A DNA stretch of 64,000 nt from J027 sp965215855. Its GTDB lineage: Bacteria; Chloroflexota; Anaerolineae; Aggregatilineales; J027. The position numbers and the translations under genes are program-made. The DNA is taken from assembly GCA_965215855.1 (NCBI GenBank), contig CBDCER010000003.1, positions 2,294,001-2,358,000 of the forward strand. The letters run 5' to 3'. The notes below the pieces were generated by a model. That model was not told the origin of the DNA. It did no database searches and was given only the letters and a program-made list of their open reading frames with translations. This document shows positions 56,604 to 64,000 of the stretch, piece by piece (position 1 is the first letter of the stretch; each line of letters starts with the position of its first letter).

Positions 56604-59466
56604 ATGGCAGAAAACCCGCCTGTTGATGTACAGGCTTATGGACAAAGCATTTGGTACGATAACATCAGCCGCGATCTGATTCTGAATGGCGAGATTCAAC
56701 GACTGGTGGATGAGGATGGAGTCATGGGCATTACGTCCAACCCATCCATCTTCGAGAAAGCGATTTCGGCGTCGAGCATGTATGATGCCAGCATTGCCGA
56801 GATGCTGGATGCAGATGTAAATGATATTTACGAGGCCACTGGTGGTGCAGGATATTCAGCAGGCTGCTGATATTTTGTTTCCGGTTTATGAACGCACCGG
56901 CGGTGTGGATGGATATGTGAGCTTGGAAGTCTCGCCGCTGCTCGGCAACGACACGATCAGCACCATGGCCGAAGCAGCACGATTACATGCGCGAATCGAG
57001 CGACCTAACCTGATGATTAAGATTCCGGCCACCGAGGCGGGGTTACCGGCTATTGAAGAAACCATTGCACGTGGCATTAATGTTAATGTGACGCTTATCT
57101 TTTCGTTGGATCGGTACGCGGAGGTGATCGAAGCCTATCTGCGCGGGCTGGAGCGTCGCCTGGATGCTGGTGAGGATATTACCCAAATTGCGTCAGTCGC
57201 CAGCTTCTTCGTCAGCCGGATCGACACATTGGTTGACCAGCAGTTGGAAAGCAACATCTTGCGTGCCCAGGGCCGCGACCTGGATCGCGTGGCGGCCAAT
57301 CGCAAACTGCTTGGAACGGCTGCCATCGCCAGCGCCCGTCTGGCCTATCAGCATTTCAAGGGGATTTTCGAGGGTGAACGCTTTGCCCGCTTGAAGGCCG
57401 CCGGAGCCAGAGTACAGCGACCGCTATGGGCCAGCACTAGTACCAAGAATCCGGCTTATCCCGATACCATTTATATCGACAACTTGATCGGCCCAGATAC
57501 CGTCAATACTGCCCCGCCTCATACCTTGCGGGCCTTTAAGGATCATGGTGTGGCTGCGCCTACTTTGGAGCAGGAGGTGGATCACGCCCACGATGTGCTG
57601 GATATGCTGGCTGAAGTCGGCGTGAATATAGATATGGTGACGCATAACTTGTTGGTCGATGGTGTCGACAAGTTTGCCAGTGCTTTTCAACAGTTGATGG
57701 CATCCATTGAAGGTAAGCGACATATGCTTCAACTGGGGTTGGCGACACGGCAATCGCGGGTATTGGGGGCTTATGAACCCGGCTTTCGTGATGCGCTGAA
57801 ACATATGGCAGATGCTCCGGAGCGTATCTGGAGTAAGGATGCCAGTTGGTGGAAAGCGGAATTCGCCCATCGCCAGGTGATCGACAACCGCTTGGGCTGG
57901 CTGGATGCGTGGCAATCGGAGCGCATTGATCGTCAACGGCTGGCGATATTGCAGGGATTGGCTCAGGACGAATGGCAATATGTGGTTTTGTTAGGGATGG
58001 GTGGCAGCAGTCTTGCGCCTGAAGTATTGGCAAAGACCTTTGGACCTCAAAAAGGATTTCCCGAACTATTGGTGCTGGATAGCACCGCGCCCGCCGCGAT
58101 TCAGGCTGTGGAAGACCGCATTGATCTGGCACAAACCATGTTTATTGTCGCCAGCAAGTCTGGCTCGACCATTGAGACGGCCAGCATGTTCGACTATTTT
58201 TATCGGAAGGCGGAGGATTTGCTGGAACACGCTGGCAGCCACTTCACAATCATCACTGACCCCGGCAGTCCGCTTTATAACCTGGCCCGTGAACGCCAAG
58301 CCTATGATGTCTTTCTAAACCCACCGGATATAGGTGGGCGCTATTCGGCATTGAGCTATTTTGGGCTGGTTCCGGCGGTATTGATGGGGCTTGATCTGAA
58401 TCGGCTATGTGCCAGCGCCGAACGGATGGCAAAAGCAATGGATAAAGTTGTGCCCTCCGCTGGTAATCCGGGGCTGGTATTGGGTGTGATGATGAGCCAT
58501 CTGGCATCGGTTGGCATCGACAAAGTATCCATTGTGGCCTCGTCTCAAATCGCCAGTTTTGGCAATTGGGTTGAGCAACTCGTTGCGGAAAGCACTGGCA
58601 AAGAGGGGGTGGGCATTGTGCCAGTGGTAGGTGAACGTGTCGGCACACCGGCTGATTATAGTGATGACCGCCTCTTCGTCTATTTGCGGCTCGATGATGC
58701 GGTGGATGATACGCTGGATGCTCAGGTGCAGGCACTTGGTGATGCCGGCCATCCGGTCTATGAAATTCGGTTGGTGGATGCTTACGATCTCGGGGGCGAG
58801 TTTTTGCGGTGGGAATTTGCGACGGCGATAGCGGGTCAGATGTTGAGCATCAATCCTTTTGATGAACCGGATGTGACCGTTGCCAAGAAGATTACTAAAT
58901 CGCTGTTACAGGATTATGAGGATGATGGCACGCTGCCCACCGAAGATGCTTATCTGACCGAAGGTGCAATCAGCCTATATACTGACAAACTCACGGCAGA
59001 AATGTTGACCGCAGTGTGCGAACAAGCCAAATATGATGTTAATAGCTTGGCAGGATTGCTGGCGGCACATCTGAAACTGGCACGTTCCGGCCACTATATT
59101 GGCGTGCTAGCATATCTCGGCGCAAATGATCACACGGAAGGCGTCTTGCACAGTATCCGTGATCACGTCCGGGTTGCGACCCAGCGGGCTGTGACGGTTG
59201 GGTTTGGGCCGCGCTATCTGCATTCGACTGGTCAATTGCATAAGGGTGGCCCCAATAATGGGGTTTTTGTGCAAATCACGGTGGATGATCCGGCCACGCT
59301 GCCCGTGCCGAACAAATCATATAGCTTCAGCATCTTGAAGCAGGCGCAATCACTAGGCGATTTACAGGCATTACGCGAACGCAATCGGCGCGTGATTCAC
59401 TTACATATCACAGGAGATGTTAGGGCTGGCTTGGCGCAGATTGATGCGGCGCTGGCGAATATCTAG
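56604..59466 (+). pseudogene. tal-pgi: Transaldolase/glucose-6-phosphate isomerase fusion, one frameshift
   Basis: A bifunctional enzyme of about 950 aa. Residues 1-370 are transaldolase (GITSNPSIFEKA, Schiff-base Lys in LMIKIPATE). The rest is phosphoglucose isomerase (LLGMGGSSLAPEV, ASKSGSTIET). The frame breaks at 56835-56838 (GGCCA): one extra base there ends the first part at 56870; the second frame (LVVQDIQQAAD) runs to 59466. The start is the ATG at 56604, with GGAG 10 nt before it. It lies 60 bp after tkt, a pentose-phosphate pair. The fusion is known in several bacteria. Confidence 0.9.
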
Positions 59467-59475
59467 CGATGGATC

Positions 59476-59507
59476 GGGGTGGCTTGCGGGCTGCCCCATT
59501 TCTTGTT
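59476..59507 (+). terminator. Intrinsic terminator after tal-pgi
   Basis: GGGGTGGC (59476-59483) and GCTGCCCC (59490-59497) pair over 8 bp with wobbles around a 6-nt loop, then ATTTCTTGTT. Confidence 0.65.
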
Positions 59508-59611
59508 GAAGCGTGATAGGTGACAATCGAATATGAGATCATGGGCTAAAAATCATCTCCACATCCCTGTTAAGCGTGTTATAATTTGGTTTAAAGGGGA
59601 ATGGATTATCA

Positions 59612-60271
59612 ATGCCGACTGAAGAACAGTTTACTACCCAACGAGAACGCATGGTGAGCGAACAGCTTATCAACCGCCACATCATGGATCCGCGAGTCCT
59701 GGATGTCATGCGTCGTGTGCCGCGCCACCAGTTTGTGCCAGAAGAATTTCAGTTCGCGTCATACGCGGACCGTCCGCTGCCGATTGGTTTTCAACAAACG
59801 ATTTCGCAGCCCTATATTGTGGCGTTCATGCTAGAAGCTCTGCAAATGAGTGGGCATGAAATCATTTTGGAAATCGGCACAGGATCTGGCTATCAGACCG
59901 CGCTGCTTTGTGAGTTGGGCGCGTTTGTCTATTCTATTGAGCGCAACCGATTTTTGGCACGCCGGGCCGGAAAGCGCCTGGCGGAAATGGGATACGATAA
60001 TGTGGAGATTTATGTGGGTGATGGCAGCCAGGGAGTGGCTGATATGGCCCCCTATGATGCTATCTGTGTCAGTGCCTCGGCCCCCTCGATTCCCGGCCCA
60101 TTGATGTCACAGTTGCGTGATGGAGGCCGCTTGGTGATGCCGGTTGGCAATCAGGACTCCCAAAATCTCGAACGAATCTGGCTTTCCGATACGACTTGGC
60201 ATATTGATAGCCTGATGCCAGTGCTGTTTGTCCCTCTGATTGGCCGCTACGGTTTTCCCGAAGCTGATTGA
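59612..60271 (+). CDS. pcm: Protein-L-isoaspartate O-methyltransferase
   Basis: Repairs damaged aspartyl residues in proteins with SAM. 219 aa; the SAM loop EIGTGSGYQTALL and the substrate segment QTISQPYIVAFM are family marks, as is the N-terminal MVSEQL region. A TATAAT box (59580-59585) and an AAGGGGA ribosome site precede the ATG. Confidence 0.95.
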   Translation: MPTEEQFTTQRERMVSEQLINRHIMDPRVLDVMRRVPRHQFVPEEFQFASYADRPLPIGFQQTISQPYIVAFMLEALQMSGHEIILEIGTGSGYQTALLCELGAFVYSIERNRFLARRAGKRLAEMGYDNVEIYVGDGSQGVADMAPYDAICVSASAPSIPGPLMSQLRDGGRLVMPVGNQDSQNLERIWLSDTTWHIDSLMPVLFVPLIGRYGFPEAD

Positions 60272-60296
60272 GACAGCCTCTCCCCTCTGCTATAAT
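60268..60296 (+). promoter_or_regulatory. Sigma70-type promoter of the acyl carrier protein gene
   Basis: TTGAGA (60268-60273), a 17-nt spacer and a perfect TATAAT (60291-60296), 44 bp before the ATG. It overlaps the last codons of pcm, so the ACP/ligase pair has its own transcript. Confidence 0.6.
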
Positions 60297-60339
60297 TCTC
60301 TGCTTGTAAAACTATAGTCATTACAGCGGAGATTTTTTC

Positions 60340-60579
60340 ATGGAAGTACGCGAAGCCCTGCGTCAATATATCACTGGCGAGTTGATGCGCGACCCTGGTT
60401 ACCAATTGACAGACGATGAAGCTTTGATTTCGGGCGGTTTGATCGACTCGTTCTCGCTGGTCAACCTTCAGCTTTTTATCGAAGAGAAATTCGGCGTTTT
60501 CATTGATGATACGGAGTTAACTGTCGAGGCGATTGATTGTCTGAATGATCTGGCAGTTTTGGTCGAACAGCGTCTATAA
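60340..60579 (+). CDS. Acyl carrier protein
   Basis: 79 aa, carrying acyl chains on 4'-phosphopantetheine. The attachment Ser is S37 in GGLIDSFSL (family DSL variant DSF). It ends 3 bp before an acyl-AMP ligase gene, so it is likely the dedicated carrier loaded by that ligase rather than the housekeeping fatty-acid ACP. GGAG 8 nt before the ATG. Confidence 0.9.
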   Translation: MEVREALRQYITGELMRDPGYQLTDDEALISGGLIDSFSLVNLQLFIEEKFGVFIDDTELTVEAIDCLNDLAVLVEQRL

Positions 60580-60582
60580 GCA

Positions 60583-62250
60583 ATGATTAACACACTCAAC
60601 CAGCGGATTCAATACCTTCTGGAAACGCAACCCGATGCCAAAGTCCTGGTTTTCATTAGCCAGGATGATGAGCAGGTTTTCAGTACACATGAGTTTTTCC
60701 AACAGGCGGCGCAATATGCCCATGCGCTTCGCCAAATCGGGGTACAACCCGGCGATTTGGTGGTGCTTGTGTTGGAACATAGCTTGGATGTACTGTTCAG
60801 TTTTTGGGGTGCAATTATGATGGGGGCTGTGCCCAGTATTTTCCCATTCCTGACAGAAAAGCTGCACCCAGATCGCTATTTTGATAGTGTGCAAAAACTG
60901 GTGGCGCGGTCTGGGGTGCGGGCGGTAATCACATATGCGGCATTGAAGGAGGCACTGGACAGTGCCTTGGGTGACATTGACGGTTTGCTACCGCTGTTAT
61001 TGGCGGAGGAGTTGGAGCCTTCGGATCAAGCACCGGAGATGGCAGACCCGAATCCCGATAATACAGCTTTCTTGCAACATTCGTCGGGGACAACGGGTTT
61101 GCAAAAAGGCGTGATGCTTTCGCACCGAGCTGTGATGAACCAAATTGAATGCTATAGCACGGCGATGCAATTGCGGAATGATGATGTAGTATGTAGTTGG
61201 TTGCCTCTTTATCATGACATGGGCCTGATTGCCGGCTTCATTATGCCTATCGTACAAGGAATTCCACTGGTGTTGATGTCGCCGTTCCATTGGGTGCGTG
61301 CGCCGCATACATTGTTACATTCTATTCAGCGCCACCAGGGGACGCTTTGCTGGCTGCCGAATTTTGCCTATAACATGATGGCGTTGCGTGTTCGCCCCAA
61401 CCAATTAGAGGGGCTGGATTTGCGTTCGATGCGAGCATTTGTCAATTGCTCGGAGCCAGTGCGGGCTGATAGCCACCACGTTTTTTATGAGAAATTTGCC
61501 CCTCATGGTCTGCGTGAAGCGGCGTTGACGACGTGCTATGCAATGGCTGAAAACACATTCGCTGTGACGCAAAGTGAGGTTAATGAACCGGTACGTGTGG
61601 AACATATTGATCGCACGCTGTTTCAGGAGCAACGTCGTGCCATTTTGAGTGAGGACGATTCTGCACTGGCGATGGTTTCTTGTGGTGTGCCGATTCCGGG
61701 CGTTGAAGTGCGCGTAGTTGATGATCAGGGTAAACCATTGCCGGAACGGCACGTCGGTGAAATCATTCTGCGGGGCAATTCGATGTTGAGTGGATATTAT
61801 CAGCTACCAGATGTTACGATAGAAGCCATCCGTGATGGGTGGTATTTCACTGGCGATTTGGGCTATCTGGCTGATGGTGAACTCTATGTCAGCGGACGTA
61901 TTAAAGATCTGATTATTGTGGGTGGCAAGAATATTTATCCCCAGGACATTGAAGCGATCATCAATGAGATCGAGGGCGTGAAGCGGGGGCGTGTGGTGGT
62001 GTTTGGTGTTTTCAATGAGAGTTTGGGCACAGAGGATATTGGGGTGGTGGCTGAATTAATGGAGAATACTGATGAAGCACGTGCCCGTATCCAGCGTGAG
62101 ATTCGTCGGCGTGTGGTGCAGACCATGGATGTGAATGCTCGTTTTGTTCATCTGGTAGAGCAAAAGTGGTTGATCAAAACCAGCAGCGGCAAGATTGCTC
62201 GTAGCGCCAACCGTGATAAATTTTTGGTGGAAACGGGCCTGATGAATTGA
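60583..62250 (+). CDS. Fatty acyl-AMP ligase-like enzyme
   Basis: A 555-aa member of the adenylate-forming superfamily that activates fatty acids as acyl-AMP. Motif A3 is HSSGTTGLQKGVM; PLYHDMGLI and MSPFHWVRAP are characteristic of the FAAL branch, and TGDLGYLADGELYVSGRIKD is the hinge. The Lys near the end (IKTSSGKIAR) is the adenylation Lys. Placed 3 bp after an ACP gene, it probably loads that ACP directly. The product pathway is unknown; no ketosynthase lies nearby. Confidence 0.88.
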   Translation: MINTLNQRIQYLLETQPDAKVLVFISQDDEQVFSTHEFFQQAAQYAHALRQIGVQPGDLVVLVLEHSLDVLFSFWGAIMMGAVPSIFPFLTEKLHPDRYFDSVQKLVARSGVRAVITYAALKEALDSALGDIDGLLPLLLAEELEPSDQAPEMADPNPDNTAFLQHSSGTTGLQKGVMLSHRAVMNQIECYSTAMQLRNDDVVCSWLPLYHDMGLIAGFIMPIVQGIPLVLMSPFHWVRAPHTLLHSIQRHQGTLCWLPNFAYNMMALRVRPNQLEGLDLRSMRAFVNCSEPVRADSHHVFYEKFAPHGLREAALTTCYAMAENTFAVTQSEVNEPVRVEHIDRTLFQEQRRAILSEDDSALAMVSCGVPIPGVEVRVVDDQGKPLPERHVGEIILRGNSMLSGYYQLPDVTIEAIRDGWYFTGDLGYLADGELYVSGRIKDLIIVGGKNIYPQDIEAIINEIEGVKRGRVVVFGVFNESLGTEDIGVVAELMENTDEARARIQREIRRRVVQTMDVNARFVHLVEQKWLIKTSSGKIARSANRDKFLVETGLMN

Positions 62251-62368
62251 TGTGGGCGGTGTGATCTGGCTTCATAATTTCTACATAGCTCGACTGGATG
62301 CTTGACCACCCTGTAGGGGGCAGATAGAATGCCCAGGACGCAAATTACAATATAAAAGGAATTAACTG

Positions 62369-63706
62369 GTGGCAGAACTGATTTCGATTGGCGACATTGC
62401 ACACTATGATGGACAGGAAGTGACCATTCGGGGGTGGGTGTATAACAAAACTGGCAAAGGCAAACTGCATTTCTTGAAAGTGCGGGACGGCACGGGCATT
62501 GTGCAATGTGTGGCTTTTAAGAAAGATATGGATGAACAGGTTTTCGAGACTGTCAAACGCCTGCAACAAGAAACCTCGCTGGTGGTAACCGGACAGGTAC
62601 GCAAAGAAGAGCGTGCCCCTGGCGTTCCTGGTGGTTATGAAATTGGCTTGCAGAATGTTGAGGTTATTCAGGAAGCCAACGACTATCCGATTGGCAATAA
62701 AGAGCACGGTGTTGAGTTCTTGATGGATAATCGCCATTTATGGGTGCGGTCATCACGCCAGTGGGCGATTTTACGGATACGGGCGACAGTCGTCCGTGCT
62801 ATCCGGAACTGGTTAGATGATCATGGCTATTTACTGGTCGATACACCGATATTATCCAATGCTGCTGGTGAGAATTCCACTGATTTGTTCGAGGTGGACT
62901 ATTTTGGGCAACCGGCTTATCTGGCACAGACCGGTCAACTCTATAATGAGGCTAATATCGCCTCCTTTGGCAAGGTATATTGCTTTGGCCCTACCTTCCG
63001 CGCTGAACGCTCCAAAACACGCCGCCATTTGATCGAATTCTGGATGCTGGAGCCGGAGATGGCTTTCTTCTCGTTGGAGGATATGATGGCGATGGAGGAA
63101 GAGTTCGTCAGCCATCTGGTACAGACAGTGCTAGAAAAACATCGTCCAGAGTTGGAAATGATCGGACGCGACACAACGTTGCTAGAAAAAGTGACGCCAC
63201 CTTTTCCACGGATTTCCTACGATGAAGCGATAGAACGTCTGCAAACATTGGTCGAGCAGGTTGATGATCCAGAACAAAAGAATCTGTTGAAAATTGAATG
63301 GGGCACGGATTTCGGTAGTCCCCATGAGACCGCTATTGCTGAGATGTTTGATAAACCGGTCTTTGTCTACAATTATCCAACGGCGTGCAAGGCATTTTAT
63401 ATGCAGCCAGTTGATGGCCGCCCGGAAGTTTGCCGCAGTGTGGATTTGTTGGCTCCAGAAGGCTATGGAGAGATCACTGGTGGCAGCGAACGCATTTATG
63501 ATGCTGAGTTGCTGAAGCAGCGTATTCTGGAAATTGGCATTGATCCTGAAAACTACCAGTGGTATCTGGATTTGCGTGAATATGGCAGTGTGCCTCATGC
63601 TGGATTTGGGCTAGGTATCGAGCGGGCCGTCTCCTGGATTTGTGGTCTGCCGCATATCCGCGAAGCGATACCCTATGCGCGTATGCTCACGCATCTGGCT
63701 CCATAG
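62369..63706 (+). CDS. asnS: Asparaginyl-tRNA synthetase
   Basis: Charges tRNA-Asn. 445 aa: N-terminal OB-fold anticodon domain (VTIRGWVYNKTGKGKLHF), class II catalytic core with motif 2 FGPTFRAERSKTRRH and motif 3 GFGLGIERAV. The start is GTG at 62369 with AAAGGA 8 nt upstream. Aspartyl-tRNA synthetase is less likely, given the length and the Asn-type segment after motif 2. Confidence 0.93.
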   Translation: MAELISIGDIAHYDGQEVTIRGWVYNKTGKGKLHFLKVRDGTGIVQCVAFKKDMDEQVFETVKRLQQETSLVVTGQVRKEERAPGVPGGYEIGLQNVEVIQEANDYPIGNKEHGVEFLMDNRHLWVRSSRQWAILRIRATVVRAIRNWLDDHGYLLVDTPILSNAAGENSTDLFEVDYFGQPAYLAQTGQLYNEANIASFGKVYCFGPTFRAERSKTRRHLIEFWMLEPEMAFFSLEDMMAMEEEFVSHLVQTVLEKHRPELEMIGRDTTLLEKVTPPFPRISYDEAIERLQTLVEQVDDPEQKNLLKIEWGTDFGSPHETAIAEMFDKPVFVYNYPTACKAFYMQPVDGRPEVCRSVDLLAPEGYGEITGGSERIYDAELLKQRILEIGIDPENYQWYLDLREYGSVPHAGFGLGIERAVSWICGLPHIREAIPYARMLTHLAP

Positions 63707-63711
63707 TGCAA

Positions 63712-64000
63712 ATGGCGATGAATCTTAGCGAGCGTCGTCGCCACGCCCGTCAATTGTTGGACGACACCAGTTCTAAAGACGCACCCAGCGCCTGTTATGC
63801 CCTGTTTCATGACCCACAACGTTCTGCACTCTATACGTCGGTTGATGTTAATGGTCAGGCACAGGGTTTCGTTGGTGTCTTTCAGACCGGCCAAGATCTT
63901 TTTCGCCCACTGATGACAATGGTGTGTCAGAATGTTGAGGTTGCCCAGCAGTTATTTCAAGAAGCCCTGACCCCAGGACGCCCCTACATTTTCTTCGCCA
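63712..64000 (+). CDS. Hypothetical protein, N-terminal part (runs off the window)
   Basis: An open frame from the ATG at 63712 to the window edge, at least 96 codons, starting MAMNLSERRRHARQLL. It continues with a beta-alpha pattern that recalls the N-terminal half of a GNAT-like fold (GFVGVFQTGQDLFRPL, PGRPYIFF). The family is not certain. Only 5 bp after asnS, so co-transcribed. Confidence 0.65.
   Translation, partial: MAMNLSERRRHARQLLDDTSSKDAPSACYALFHDPQRSALYTSVDVNGQAQGFVGVFQTGQDLFRPLMTMVCQNVEVAQQLFQEALTPGRPYIFFA

Noticed and set aside
1..64000. CRISPR arrays, rRNA and tRNA genes
   Set aside because: I found no regularly spaced repeats and no convincing cloverleaf or rRNA segment by eye; a covariance search would be needed to exclude tRNAs formally.

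Overview
The window reads as a stretch of bacterial chromosome of about 50% GC. The gene set fits a Chloroflexota bacterium (Anaerolineae-like): an SdhC/SdhD-type membrane anchor fused in one chain, an ArsA ATPase with a C-terminal Hsp20-like domain, a transaldolase/glucose-6-phosphate isomerase fusion, GH57 glucan metabolism and several short proteins I do not recognise. That placement is inference from gene content; no rRNA or tRNA gene was seen.

Layout. 0-4 kb (minus): sdhCD fusion-sdhA-sdhB with a promoter and terminator, then a receiver protein. 4-11.3 kb: ybaK, a YkgJ cysteine-cluster protein, unknown proteins, an acyl-ACP-reductase-like enzyme next to a left-handed beta-helix transferase. 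11.4-20 kb: comEC, cmk, thrC, pheA, an AI-2E-type permease, a PAS histidine kinase. 20-26.6 kb: plsY, GH57 glucanotransferase/amylase, a GPH sugar transporter, a TIM-barrel isomerase, a K+ channel. 26.8-36.4 kb: a mobile-element hotspot. 36.4-42.4 kb: the trans-sulfuration pair, a CoA-transferase, a 2-hydroxyacid dehydrogenase, manC. 42.6-50 kb: dprA-rimM-khpA-rpsP-ffh, dnaN, a lipoprotein, a methyltransferase and small proteins. 50-64 kb (plus): ArsA-like ATPase, folE, lytic transglycosylase, pterin dehydratase, plsX, tkt, tal-pgi, pcm, an acyl carrier protein with an acyl-AMP ligase, asnS.

The most striking region is 26.8-36.4 kb, where three mobile elements broke two divergent neighbours. 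A 2432-bp group II intron with an intact RT/maturase/HNH protein lies antisense in the last codons of gdhA; removing it at 26855..29286 restores the glutamate dehydrogenase C-terminus in frame. A second intron (30888..32768), whose RT carries one in-frame TGA, lies in sense orientation in a PEP/pyruvate-binding gene. That gene is broken again by a 1464-bp IS4-like element (33938..35401) with perfect 16-bp terminal inverted repeats and a 5-bp target duplication. Removing both insertions gives one 778-codon reading frame.

A second anomaly is at 53.3-59.5 kb: plsX, tkt and tal-pgi each carry 1-2 bp indels, mostly in short homopolymers, while other housekeeping genes in the window are intact. This looks more like local sequence error than decay, but the sequence alone cannot settle it. 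The window also holds comEC and dprA (DNA uptake), with ComEC carrying a beta-lactamase-like domain that has lost its metal ligands.
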